Assembly (NCBI GenBank): GCA_037074615.1
Contig: CM073518.1
Location: 806,001 to 870,000 of the forward strand
Length of the DNA: 64,000 bases
Direction: 5' to 3'
Source: Leucaena leucocephala
Lineage: Eukaryota; Streptophyta; Magnoliopsida; Fabales; Fabaceae
Below are positions 1 through 12,900 of this stretch, piece by piece; position 1 is the stretch's first letter; each line of letters opens with the position of its first letter. The notes under the pieces were generated by a model, which did no database searches, had not been told where the DNA came from, and worked only from the letters and a program-made list of their open reading frames with translations. The translations under genes and the position numbers were made by a program.

Positions 1-1908
1 AATGTCTCTATATTTCATGCTCTACGTTATTTTGAAATATGCAGGCCTAAAGTTTCACTTTCTTGATTTGAGATCCACATGTAGGACACATCCTCTTCCT
101 ACGATTATGCAAAAGAATATTGCAGAATTTACCGATCAAAGCCTTATGGCAACAAGTCAACGGTGCCCATTATCAGTCAAGGAAAATCATAAATTTCATC
201 CTACTTTTTTTTTCTTTTTAAATCTTTAATCATTTATCTTCTTTCCTTTTCAATCGAAAATAACAGGATCAGTGGACGGGTTGAAATTTCCCGCCACAGT
301 AGTTGCTACTTCGACCCCATAAAATCAATTGCACCGTTCAGCAAATGAAAGGAAGCCAACTGTCCCAATAATCGTTCCATAATGGATCAAGAATATTATA
401 ATTGCTATTAAATTAAATTTCGAGACACATTTGCAAATATTTATTGGCAAAAGATCATTAGTAAGAAAAAGAAGTGGGTGTGAGTGGTTGAATTAATATG
501 ATAGCTTTACAAATGAAGCTGAACAAATATGGAGATTCTCGTTAACCGGCCAAGCTAACAAAGGAAGGGGCCACGCTTTGATTAGAAAGTGGAATCTCTT
601 AATCAGCCTCCCTTTCAATGTTTAGGCAACTCCACCCAAATGACCTAAATCTCCTTTTTCACTTTCAATATTACATATAGAGGAAAAGACAGAGATTACT
701 TGGGGTCAACCTAAATTCTCTTTGGGTGGACTTTGAGATGTTTTTGGTTGGGGAAATTAAATTTATTAATCATTGGAACTTTGTGGTTGTGATGATGAGT
801 CACGTACACGTGCTGCCACATAAACATCGTAAGCTCGAGCTCTGCTTTCTGCCTTGTTCCAAAATTGGGAAGCTATCTAGTCAAAAGAGTTGTTCATTTT
901 TTCATGAGCTGTAAATTGGGTTTCAACTTTCAAGTTTCCATCATGAGGGCCTGTGTTGGCTTGACATTGTTATTGAAGGAGAAATTTAACAACCCACAGG
1001 ATGCCAAAGTTTAATTTGGTTAGGTGATATGGCAGGCATTTTCGTTCTTAGGATTTAGTCACTATATCCCAATAAATAGGGAATTGATTGGCATTGAGGC
1101 ATTATAAGCTTTTCCTATATAATAATTAAGACCCTGACATACAAATATACCTTAAAAACAGACGGTTAGAGAGATTAAGCTCTCCGAAAGAAGGGCAATT
1201 AAGAGCAGAGCCCAGGGGGATATCAACTCTTGAGAATCAAGAGATTTCTCTGATCCTCACGTTTCATCTATCCCAATTATAGCTCATGAAAATGGGAAAG
1301 CCATTGCTTTAACTCTGATCCGGTTTCGTGTACAAGGAAAAAGGCTAACTTGGTTGATCTAATTTCAAGAAATCACAATATATTAGTGGACAAAATCACG
1401 ACATCTGGCTTTTTTAATTGGAAACCTTCTCTTTCATGAGCACAAGTCATCTCTTTAGTCTATCTTATTTATGTATAAAGTGAAAAAAGAATTGCATGTA
1501 ATCGGTTAAATTACATTGCATCTGCTTAGTCTCGTCTTCAAGCAATCAAACTCCTTAATGTTTTCACCAACCATATATTTGACTCACTTAATTAGAATAT
1601 CATGCATGATTAGTTCAGCTTAGGTGGCGCATTTTGATTTGCTGAATAACACAGCAATTAGTGACCTGGATAAAAGGTTACAATTACCTGATCAGAATAC
1701 GAGGCCTCACCAGAGGCTTACACGTAGGTAATTGTCTCAAATGAGATCATGCACTTACACATATGAAATGCCTTGCATGTCTGACAGAGTGACACTTCAC
1801 CACCTTGTTTATGCAAATCTATGAGTCGGTTAGTGATGGAAGTATTATCATTTTCAAAGGTTGGCTTCTTTCTCTCTCTTTGGCCTTTACCATAATCTCT
1901 CTCCTCTC
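1..1908. other. Intergenic spacer upstream of the HIPP gene
   Basis: No convincing coding region is visible; the short ORFs have no family resemblance. The spacer is AT-rich and contains a CACGTG G-box core near 809. The last few hundred bases, pyrimidine-rich from about 1870, are the probable promoter of the HMA gene that starts at 2154. Confidence 0.6.
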
Positions 1909-1915
1909 TATAAAT
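1909..1915 (+). promoter_or_regulatory. Probable TATA box of the HIPP gene
   Basis: TATAAAT lies inside a CT-rich tract about 240 bases before the ATG at 2154. Transcription starting about 30 bases downstream would give a leader of roughly 210 bases. The position is plausible but no transcript evidence is available. Confidence 0.4.
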
Positions 1916-2153
1916 TTTCCTACCCTCTCTACCGCCATCCTTGAGAAATGAAAAGAATTCCCAACAAAGAAATATTAAACCAAGAGGTTCCTTGTAAAGC
2001 TAGTGTGCCTCTGCATGTGCTCAGGAATCCCTCTTATTAGCTTTATATGCTAATCACTAATCGCCCACCGGCCATCTCTTCTACTCCCACTGCTTCCTTA
2101 TAATATCTCTCTGCCTCTCCAAATCCTTTGTGCGCCAAGCAAAACACACTCAA

Positions 2154-3980
2154 ATGGGTGAAGAAGCTAAACAGGTGAGCCTTCTTTTTGGCATTGTCAC
2201 TGAAAAACTGGGATTTCTTTGCATAACTATATCCACATTAGCTTCAGCCTTGAGAACTTGTGTGTTCATTTTTGGTGGACAGGAACAACCTAAGGCAGAG
2301 GCCAAGCCAGAGGAGAAGAAAGAAGAGAAAGCAGAGGAAAAGCCGGCGGAGGAGAAGAAAGAAGAGGAAAAGCCAGCAGAGGAGAAGAAGGAAGAGCCTA
2401 AGCCACAATCACCATGCGTGCTGTCTGTGGACTTACATTGTGTGGGATGTGCCAAGAAAATAGAGAGATCTATTATGAAAATGAGAGGTTCAAAACTGTC
2501 TCTTCATTCTCTCTCTTGTTTCCTTGTTGGTTGCAGAATTCCTCGTGGGTGCATTTGCAGCCATTCTTATTTTTGTTTGATCTTCTTCAACAGGAGTTGA
2601 GGGGGTGGTCATTGATATGGCTAAGAATGAAATAACCATAAAAGGGATAGTGGAACCCCAAGCAATCTGCGACAAAATTACCAAGAGAACAAGGAGAAGA
2701 GCCAAAGTCATTTCTCCATTGCCCGCAGCAGAAGGAGAACCTATACCAGAAGTTGTTACTTCTCAGGTATCTATCTGATCAAGTTTAATTTTTTTGTTCC
2801 TTTCATCTTCGAATCAAAGTTCATTAATATCTAGACATTTAATCCGTAATAATTGATAATTCTTCGCTCTTCAGGTTAGTGGACCAGCAACCGTGGAACT
2901 TAATGTGAACATGCACTGTGAGGCCTGTGCTGAGCAACTCGAGAGGAAGATTCTCAAAATGAGAGGTACCACTTACTTTCTTTATTTCAGTGTCTTGCCT
3001 GCGTCCTTGGTTGTATGAAAGAATAATAAGGTATTAGAAAATGGAGAGGATAATGGGGCCAATGAATGAATGCATTGCTGAGGTATGGCAACTGTCAGTT
3101 TTGTGACTGTGACTGATCAACTTGACGAAATCGTTGAAAAAGCAGTGAAAAAAAATAGAATCTCATAAAGGACGAATCATCACTATTCAATTTAGTCATG
3201 CCCATCCTTTTATTAACCCTGTACCCACCCAGATTGCCAGATCAGCATCTGACGTCGCATGTCATAATTCAAATTGGTCGGTCATGATTTGATTCAGTCA
3301 TTTGTTCCATGTCCTACGCCAAAAGGGTGAGAAAAAAGGGGGGGGGGGGTTCTACATAGATGTCTCATGTAGAAAAGTACTCAACTCTATAAGAATCATA
3401 ATTCAAAAACAAGCGAAATGAGTCAGACAAAGTATTATTATTATACTAATGAAGGTGAATAAGTGTGTTGATGAATGTAGGAGTGCAAACTGCAGTGACA
3501 GAATTAAGCACGGGGAAGGTTACTGTGACAGGGACGATGGATGCGAACAAACTAGTGGAATATGTGTATAGACGCACCAAGAAGCAAGCGAAAATAGTTC
3601 CACAGCCAGAACCTGAACCAGAGAAGAAGGAAGAACCTAAAGAAGCAGAGAAACCAGCAGAAGAGGCAAAGGCTGAGGAGAAAAGGGAAGAGAAGAAAGA
3701 AGAGGAGAAACCTGCAGAGGAGGCCAAGAAGGAAGAAGAGGGTAACAAAGAAGGATCTGGGGAAGACAAGGGTGAGAATAAAGAAGAAAAAGGTGGCGAA
3801 GAAAGCAAGGAAGAGGCCAAGAAAGAAGGAGGAGGAGATAACAATGGGGTGGTTGTGATTGATGATGAAGGGATTAAGAGGATGATGTATTATTATCAGC
3901 AGCCACTCTATTTGATTGAACGAATCCCACCTCCTCAGCTCTTCAGCGATGAAAACCCCAATGCATGCTGCATTTCATAA
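2154..3980 (+). CDS. Heavy-metal-associated isoprenylated plant protein (HIPP) with two HMA domains
   Basis: The five-exon model is 2154-2174, 2283-2487, 2594-2766, 2875-2965 and 3481-3980. All introns are GT-AG with matching phase, and the product is 329 residues. A Lys/Glu-rich linker (about residues 8-48) precedes HMA domain 1 with a CVGC metal-binding core at 60-63. HMA domain 2 has CEAC at 148-151, and a second long Lys/Glu-rich stretch follows. The chain ends in CCIS, a CaaX box expected to be farnesylated, so membrane attachment is likely. HIPPs are thought to bind heavy-metal ions or act as scaffolds in metal and stress responses. Domain order and tail resemble the Arabidopsis HIPP7/HIPP9 group; I would not assign a number without a tree. 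An HMA relative lies 2 kb downstream. Confidence 0.9.
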
Positions 3981-5968
3981 ACTTCATAATAGTCTGTAAC
4001 TAAGTTACTGGTGGCGGATGCTCTCAAATGGAAAATCATATACTCAATAATTAAGTAAATAATATATCGTTTCACTCTTTTTATGCATGTACGATATATT
4101 ATTACAGTAATCCTGAAAATCAAGCTTGTACACATGCATGCTCGTGAAATATTACTATTGTCTATCCATTAACTATGTATGGATGATTAAATATGCATGA
4201 TTATGTAAATAAATCCTATATTGATGAAATATCCCTATAAATATATCTATCTCATTTCCTTTCTCGTTTTATATAAAAGATGGCAACTTGATTTATGGAG
4301 AGACGTAGACATGCAAAGCAGAAAATAATTGCTGGAATCTCAGTTCATAGTCCCCAAGACGCCTCTTTCAAATGCAGCTTCAGACTGAACGCTAGCAAGG
4401 AAACTTGTGTCCAGTAATGAATGCAGCATGCACTCACACACACAAACGTACAGAGAGCATTATTATTTATTATGAGACCCTTGGATTCTTCAGTGTAGGT
4501 GACGTGGGTTATATTTTATACTATGATGAATGATTCCACAATTTCAAAATACCACAGTTCATGTATATAGAATATGTTACTTGATATGAGAAAGGAGAGG
4601 AGATGGAGGGAGAAGAAGAAGATGAGTGTAAGGCAAAGTTATGTATAGCATGATATGGATAGCACGTGAGAAGTAAGAGGATAATGAGTGAATAGAAGAT
4701 TGGGGATCGTACCTCATTTGTTTTTTCATTGCGTTTCACTTTGACACGAAAAGATATGTGAGAGATTATATTCCTTCAGACAAATCAGAGGCGTGGCCTT
4801 CTTCACATGGAGGAATGCCTTCCAGTGGACACCTGAGACCTGTCTCCATCGTCTCTCAATGAGACCCTGAATCCCACCTCATGAATATTCATCCACTGGG
4901 ACCCCTTCTCTTACGTGGCAATGGTTCCTCGGAATCGTCTCTCCTATATATATATATATATTTTATAAATGCGGCACGAACAGGAATGCAACAGTAACCG
5001 AAATGCTATCACAGGTAGATCTGAGAGGCATATGATTACAAAGATTATTTCACCAGACTACAGTTATAGTATATAAAGTTTCATGTATCTAGAGAAGACT
5101 CCAGTTTCACTGAAAACTAGAACGCCAGAGAGCCAGAGTGCTGCACACAGATAAGAACAATCTTGTTTCCTTTTACAAAAAGCTTGAATCCACAAGGGTT
5201 GAAATAAAAATAAAAGAGAGAGAGAACAGTTATCTAAAAAATTCACAGGTCAGAATCAAGTTTTAGAAAACCGGGGTAGGTATGGCTATACTTTAACTAG
5301 ATATTATAAACATCAGTACAATTTAACGTATGTAATGCTTTGTTTGAAACATAGGGTGTTTCATTTATTCTGTTGGTGGATTCCACCATGAAGCAGAGGA
5401 AAGGACACATGCATGTGTATTGTGTTAGCACCGATGATTAGGGCATATAAAGTGTCCTTTACGCATAAAAAAACTGTGCAGTACACCATCATTGAAAGCA
5501 AGATGATCGTGTTCTTGTACAATGCTTAGGTTTAATTAAATTGCTCAAGTTCCAAACACGCTTTACTAAGCTGTCTTCTTTGATAAGGAAAGCAAGCCAC
5601 ATGGGAGCCAAACTCCAAAACCATCCCGTTCCCAATGAAAAGTAGAATACAATGTATCTGCTTTTGGTTAACAAACAGAGACTTGCTGACACAGCTTTCC
5701 ACTCATCCATGTCACCACCCGCATCTCATTCGGAAAAAAATATGGATAGATAACGCAAGCATTAAGTTTCCTTAATCAAAGGCAGCTTCTTTTGAAGCGT
5801 AATTATTCTATAGCTGCTATGGATGATGGGAAAGCATGAAGAATACGATGAACGTACAAAATTGTAAAGGAAATAAAGGAAAGAAAAAGAGACTGAAGGG
5901 TAAAAGGCTTCTTTTTACAAGAATATAGTAATGGATTATGAACGTAACATGATCCATGTCTTGATACT
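3981..5968. other. Spacer between the two HMA genes
   Basis: It holds the 3' flank of the HIPP gene, an (AT)n run near 4945-4962 and AT-rich DNA. I see no gene in it; the minus-strand ORFs here show no recognisable protein features. Confidence 0.55.
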
Positions 5969-5979
5969 TATATATATAC
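5969..5979 (+). promoter_or_regulatory. TATA box of the small HMA gene
   Basis: A TATATATATA run sits about 60 bases before the favoured ATG at 6035. This would give a leader of only about 30-35 bases. Confidence 0.45.
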
Positions 5980-6034
5980 AGGCTGAACTTCATCCATAAG
6001 AACCAATTGAAAACGTTAAGTGGGTATGGTAAGA

Positions 6035-6880
6035 ATGGCGAACATGCAAATAGTGCCCGCTTACAGGAATGTTGTGGAGGCACAGTACGTCGACATGATG
6101 GTTCCTCTCTATTCTTATGGATGCGAGAAGAAAGTAAAGAAGGCCTTATCCAGTCTCAAAGGTAAGAAAACGATCTCAGTGACAGTGAATGTGAGTTTTC
6201 TGAATCTAATTTCCCTCGTACTCATAATAGGTTTCTGTGGTTCTGGTTATGTATTATGATCAATATATGCATGGTCGGGGTATCGATACGAATATATGTT
6301 TAGGCTGGGATGGGCCTTGCAAGTTCACAAGCTTCTTATTTCAAAGCCCTTTCAAAACTTGCGTGGGCTTTGTATAAGGGATAACTTGTTCGTTAAAGCC
6401 TTGTGGGGCCAATTATTGAGCAGATTATTACATTTCTTGACGGGCCATAGAATATACGCCATCATATTTATGAATGCCGACTTGGAAAGTCAACTTTAAG
6501 TATTTTCAGCTTTATATCGATAACTTAACTAATCGGACCGATGTAACAAAAAAAAAAAAAACTAATCGGTCCGATTTCATGTGATGATAGGTATATACTC
6601 AGTAAACGTGGATTACAGTCAACAGAAGGTCACTGTGTGGGGGATTTGCAATAAATATGATGTGCTGGCAACCATTAGAAGCAAGAGGAAAGAAGCTCGT
6701 TTTTGGAACCCAGAAGACAATGCTGCGTTAGAGGTCTCACTGTCACCATCATCCACACCACTACCACCACCGACCCTTCCTCGCTGCAGGGACTTTAGAT
6801 CATCTTTAGCTTTAACTAAGGTTCGGTCTATGAGTTTGAAAGCCTGGAAGAAGGTGTTCACAAGATCATATTCTTTCTAG
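6035..6880 (+). CDS. Small single-HMA-domain protein lacking the CxxC motif
   Basis: There are two exons, 6035-6161 and 6591-6880, with a phase-1 GT-AG intron; the product is 138 residues. The start at 6035 has A at -3 and G at +4; an in-frame ATG at 6026 is also possible. The protein shows the beta-alpha-beta-beta-alpha-beta pattern of an HMA fold. Where typical members have CxxC it reads YSYGC, leaving one cysteine, so classical metal binding is doubtful. The C-terminus is Ser/Pro-rich then basic (ending TRSYSF) and has no CaaX box, unlike the HIPP upstream. Family: plant heavy-metal-transport/detoxification superfamily. A function in protein interaction rather than metal transfer is inference. 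Confidence 0.8.
6532..6575 (+). other. Inverted repeat next to a splice acceptor
   Basis: ATCGGACCGAT (6532-6542) and ATCGGTCCGAT (6565-6575) are exact reverse complements separated by an A-rich loop. They lie 15 bases before the exon at 6591, in the intron of the HMA gene. The acceptor has almost no polypyrimidine tract. Confidence 0.6.
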
Positions 6881-9800
6881 AGAAAAAGAAGTGATCAATG
6901 GAAGCGAAGGATTAGTTCCTTGTGTCAGAAAGAGTGTAAATCTCGGGAATAAGTGTGTTCCTTGTATATCATTGCTGTTTTAAGCAATTGGGCTAGCTTG
7001 TCCTTGCTTTTTCCCCTTATAATTTAGCGCAACTTCGGTGTTTCCTTCATCGTACGATGTTGGATGTTTCATTTATAAGGAAAGCAACGCGCTCTCAATT
7101 AAACTTGTGCTCTCAATTTGACAGCTGATCCTTTTATTTCCTTGTTCACCTTTAAGACTTGGAAGAGACTTAACCCCTCTGCTACAAGATACTAATTACA
7201 TTACCCCCGTTATTTTCTAGGCGACTTCAAAGTACATTCTTTTTTATCTCTGTAGAAAGCACATTAAGGTCTGAACACGAGTACCTGAATGAGAGAGTCA
7301 ATTAACACAATGAATCTGGGAATTGAGTTCCATGCATATGCTGGGAAACATGAGGTATCCAGATCACATGGCATTCTTCAAAAAGTAGACATGTGTCCAA
7401 AGCCTCGCCTGACAAAGCCAAAGCATAAACCTACCAACCCCTGTGTTCAAAACTTCCAAGCTACTCCATAATCTCCGATATGCAGGATCATGCCAGATCA
7501 ACTCTCAAAAAGCTATGATAAGACCCCACCAGAGCCTTACAAAATAGTGATTGAATTGATTCGTCTATGTCCATGATAATTGCAAATTTACAATTCAACC
7601 CTGATTAAGCTCATCCAAATAAACAGTGTGCGACTATAAGATCGTTATATTGCTGTAATTACACCACATAAACACCAGCTGAAGAAAGTGTCAGGAATCA
7701 ATCAAATCCGTTTTGCCTAACCTCTCGTGATCCATGTCATCTGTACACATTGCGTAATCCCAAAATTCAAATTCCACAGGCAGAAATCCACACGTTACGA
7801 ATACTAGACCCAGATACGGAAAGTACCTCATATATATAAGGCTTAAGAGTCGGAAGGAGAAATTCTTAAATTTGAAGAGAAACGAAACAGGAAAGATGAT
7901 AATGGTGGTGAATATGACGGAGATGCTGGGGGAACTAACGTCGGCAGTGGTAAGGGTGACGGACGGGCTTTTGGCACGGAGGAGCGCAAGTTTTAGCGGT
8001 CTCAGAAGCCTTCGCTTTGTTTCAACATCTTCGCCATCCGATTCTTCTTCCTTTCTGGTTTATTTCTAGTTATCATCGAAACTCATAATGGATATTTTAG
8101 GCAGAATTTTCACTCAAGGATTTAAGAAAATTATTGCAGTTTGAGCCTTGAATTGAATGAGAATAGCGAGGCTCTTAATGTAGCAAATTGCATCTAATCT
8201 GTCTGTTATAACAGATGCGTCTCATAAAATTGAAAATTCTACATTTGCTATTACCACGCTGATTTGTATGAAACACGGTGCCTGAATTAACCCTTCAATC
8301 TCCGTTTTCCCCGACTTCCATGGTCTCGTTTACTGTCGCGGGAAAGTCGAAGCAGGCTTTTGCCTTTTTGAATGAAACCAGTCCTTAAAATTTGCAAAGA
8401 TGCAACTTGACCAGACTTGGCCGGCCCAGAAAAAAGAAAAAACCTTTTTGAGCAGTTACATCATTTTCATTATAGTTTAATTTAAAAAATTTTAAATTTA
8501 CGTTCCACTAGAACGACCCACACAACAATTCGAATTAGAAAAAATCTCTTGAAATCATCCAAATATTTTAAAGTCTCATATCCTTTAATTATATATAAAT
8601 TTAGTGCACATTTATTAAAATATTCTTAACTTAAAAAAAAATTCGACACCACCTGTCCCTACTAAAATTATGGCACAATTTTAAAACTTAGAGAGCGCTT
8701 ATAAAAGACTTACGAAATCGCTTATTAAAAGAGCTCTCGTAACAGTAACAGAAATTGAACAAGCGTCTTTATCACATATAATTCCGTTTATTACTTTTTT
8801 TTATATAAAAATTTTTAGAAAGGGGTTAGATTCACCCACGATCTAAGGGCAGAATGAAGTCTCTCTTCCTCCTATATGATAGCAATGTCAGGTAGAGTGA
8901 GATGTCTATTACCCAAAGGCATAAACCTAAACACCTAGGAGTTAAAATGTATCTCCAAATATCGTGATTAGAACTACAATAAAGTAATACTCCCTAAAAA
9001 TCACACATGCTCTAAATGATCACATATTTTACCATTTCTTACAAACAAGTTGTTCATTACTATCAATACTAAGTGGGCTGCATCAACCAAACTTAAATAA
9101 GTTATTAAGTCACACGTATATTCCCAGCTGCCCAAAAAAAAATGTCACTCATTTAAAAGATCACAAATTTAAATTTAAATGAATTATAAAGTTAGTAAAA
9201 AACTTAAATAAATACAACTTGATGATCTTAATTTATCTTATCAATAGACCAACCAATATTAAATTATTTTCTTGCGGATATTGTAAATTAATCAAAATTA
9301 ATGTGATTGATTTAATTAAAATTTTTCAGCTATTTAAAATGAAATATATTGTATATTGTATAATCTTTAGAATTATGAAAAAAAGCTGATATAGTAGTAA
9401 TTATTTTGGCCAACCAAAATTTTAGTATTTATCCATAAAAGAAAAATAGTAGTAATTATAAACTATTATAATTAAAGAGTTTAAAATTATTATTCAAAGG
9501 ATAATAACATTATTTATATTTAAAGAGATTTTTTTAAAAAATATTGTGAGGAATATCCGCAAACTAATATCAAGAGTATCATATATTTTTTCGCATAAAA
9601 AACCGCCCGCATTTTTTGGGTTAAGATAAAAAATATATCCTTTGACATAGAAACAGATACAACTCTAGCTATTCCTTTTGGAGGCGAAGCTGGAGACGAC
9701 CGTCGCGTCACTGTTCTCCACAAGCCTTCTGGATTTACGTAAACTTTCAACTTGTTTTTGTGCGTTCATTTTTCCCCCACAATCATTATTCTCTCATTGT

Positions 9801-9903
9801 GATTTTGGATTTCTTTTAAACGTGGGCAAAACATATTCTTGCGCGTAAATTTTATTTCAGTATTTCACTGCTCTTGGCTTCCTCAATCGATCATCAGAGG
9901 ATC
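6881..9903. other. Spacer with very AT-rich DNA
   Basis: This is the 3' flank of the HMA gene followed by AT-rich DNA (about 8450-9560) with no coding signal. One possible short gene is listed separately at 7896-8069. The last 300 bases form the promoter side of the gene starting at 9904. Confidence 0.5.
7896..8069 (+). CDS. Possible 57-residue small protein, unrecognised
   Basis: An ATG at 7896 opens 57 codons ending in TAG. A TATATATAAGG sequence near 7830-7842 is well placed as a promoter. The N-terminal half is hydrophobic and methionine-rich; the C-terminal half is rich in Ser, Leu and Arg. Several in-frame ATGs lie close together. I recognise no family. It could be a genuine small peptide gene, a first exon, or chance; the upstream TATA-like element is the main reason to list it. 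Confidence 0.25.
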   Translation: MIMVVNMTEMLGELTSAVVRVTDGLLARRSASFSGLRSLRFVSTSSPSDSSSFLVYF

Positions 9904-12900
9904 ATGCAGGCTATGGACGGAATTCGGTCCTGTAAGGGCTGGCCATTTTATTTACAATCTTCCCCAAAGCAATCCACTTTTGCGCCGCCATTTTCTGCCA
10001 ATGCTGTTTCAGGACCTTCTGTGGATTTAGCCGAATTTAAACTGGCTATTAGCGACTCGAATAAGAACAACTCCCCTCACGGCTATGATTCCTTTTCGCA
10101 GCCGCTCGGAGAGTTGGATTCAGTGCTTTTCTCCAAGCCTCATAGCCATGGATACTCTGGCTTTCAATTTACGGACCCTCTCATCTCTCATTTGACTCGT
10201 GCTAGTCCTCCAGGTTCGGCTTCTATAAGAATGCGTTTGCTTATCATAATTACTGCCGTTATAACATTCAATTAGGTGCTCTGATCTTCAACTAATGCCT
10301 GGCATTTTCTTTTTCTCGATTTCCTCCATTAGATTGGTCCGCTCTCTATAATCTCAATCTCAATACCGAGCCACGCGAGATAGAGCATCCGTGTCATAGT
10401 CCTAGCTTGTGGAATCAGTTTTTAGAGTTCAACAAAGGCAACCAAGGTGTGTTTTCAATTACCTGTAGTTTAAGTTATCCTTGGCTCTATTTTTTCTTTC
10501 TTTAATTATTTCCCTTTTCGAATAAAACAAAGGCTGCAGTGGTTCTTTTTTTTAAGTTGTCCTGTATATCCGTTACATAATAATTGTGGTCTGCATAATA
10601 AATAGCTGTCCTTTTGCCGATCGTGGATTATAATCACTAATCACTGCCGCGGCTGCTGTCAACCGGTTTCAATTACATATCATTATGAGTATGCAGAAGT
10701 AATTTTCAAATATTCAGGAACTTTTGAAGTTACTTCAATTTAATCTTCATTATTATGTTCATCACTCTTTTAATTAAAAGACCTGTTATTTTCTTCCTCT
10801 TTCTTTTAGTCTCTCAAGACCGCCTCATAACATGGCTTTAACCTGATAATTCAAAATTTTGCACGCTCTTGCCCATGGGTTTTGATCCTTTAGTTTAGAG
10901 AGATGCAAGAGAAAGTAAGGATAGAGAATTTTACGATCTTAAAAGTAACTATAAATAAAATAATATTTCTTGATTACTGTGAGATTTCAACTATTAATCT
11001 TTTAAGACAAAACTGTATTTCACGCCAGCAACAAAATTACACACATCTCGAGATATATTGAGCAGGCACTGTGTGGCTTAGCCATGGTTTTATGATTTAT
11101 ATATATATATATATACGTAATAGTGTCAATGATGTCTGCATGCAGGACATGTTAAAAGCTTCCATGATGACGGTGCTCTTGACAGAGGCAATTTCTCTAA
11201 AATAAAGGTGGCTTCTCCCATGCCCAAAGACCCAGTTTTCTCTGATTCAGGTCGATTCCACTGGCACTTGGATCCTGGACCTAACTCATCAAATAATGCA
11301 ATGCTTTCCAATTGGAATGTCCCAATATTCAAAGCAAGTTCCAGAATTCCAAATCTTCCTGCGAATCTAGATATCGATAAATCTTTAGATGGGGTAGATG
11401 AACGCAGTCCTGCTGTTGACTCACCATGCTGGAATGGAGCTCCAGCAGCTCATTCTTCTCTTTTTGACGCTCATGAGGCTTTACATCCGGAGCTTATCGA
11501 TAAAATTGAGGAGTGTCTTGCTTCTTATCTTGAAGGACCTAAAGACTTCCACGTTGAAATAGCAAAATATGGGAGAGAGTCTTGTGAAATTTCAAACAAA
11601 AATAAAATGCAAAATGAAATTGGTAGTCACGAAAAAGGTTTGACAGGTCTTGTTGCGAAGATTTCAGTATCAAACTGTGTGTCTCAAGAACGCAATTCAG
11701 ATGGTGTAGTGAATGATGCACGTTCTGATGTTGGGAAACAAGTTATAGAAGAAAACAAATTTATGTCTCAAAACCAGAATTCATCATGTCGTTGCAAAGA
11801 TGTTGGTTTTGATGTGAGTGAATGTTTGGAATGCAGTTCGTCTCAGGAGGCAGAAAATGGTCTGTCTTCACCTTCACTCGTAGCAGGTGCACCTGAAACA
11901 GCATCAGCTAAAGTATGGGCTCCAAAATTAGACATCCAAATGCTGGTTAAAATGCTGCATAATATGTCGGAGATGCTTCTAGGTCATTGTTTGACTGATG
12001 AATTTCAACTGAATGGACAAGATCGCATTATACTTGAAAATGTGATTAGTAATATTCAAACTTGTACTCTAAAGAATCCTGAACAGATGACTCCAGCACA
12101 AAAACGTATTTTTCCTGAGTTAGACTCCGGTAATCTTGCTGAAGAATCTCGTCAGCTTCAACAGGTATGATATGATTTCTTAAATTTAATAATAATGCTC
12201 AGATAACTTATTTTGTAAAGGATGAGTTGCAAAAATCACTATCTATTAATATGAAACAACAGGAAATGTTACGAGTGTCAACTACATACCTTTGTACATA
12301 ACACAAGAGCAGAGTGCCGCTTAAATAAGCTTATTGACGTTTGTGATTTTGGTTCATATTTAATAATAGCAGTATATTACAATGTATGTGTTCATGTTTT
12401 TTTCAGAATTCACTTGTTAAGGAGCCCCACATAAGCAAGGTAGGAGCAGAGCTCGCTAATGTTGAGCTAGGTAAAGAACGTGGGACGATTTCAGATTCCC
12501 CTCGCATCAGTGGTGACGACCCAGAAATGGGGAAAGCAGATAACATGGTTAAGGTGCATTTATATATATTATCTTGTGTGTTTTAGTACTAATATTCTTC
12601 TTTTTTGATAGACACCATTAAAAAATATTCTTTTTATTTCGATACAATAGGCCATGAAGAGGAATCTTAGTTTGTATTTCCGGGAGGAAGAGGAACCAGC
12701 ATCGCATACTCTACTATACAATAATTTATGGCTGGAGGCTGAAGCTGAATTATGTTCCCTCATGTATATAGCTCGCTTTAATCGAATGATTGAAGTGGAG
12801 AAATATTCATCTAACAATGGAGGTCGGCAATATCTTCCATCCCCTTTGGTTCCATTCGTTAAATATTCGGACTATTGGTTCTTTGACTTTTTATAAAGCT

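Noticed and set aside
2150..2455. 101-codon minus-strand ORF rich in Ser and Phe
   Set aside because: It is the complement of the Lys/Glu-rich HIPP exon, a composition effect.
3338..3350. Run of G bases as a G-quadruplex signal
   Set aside because: A single G-run in an intron without other G-tracts; too little to claim a structure.
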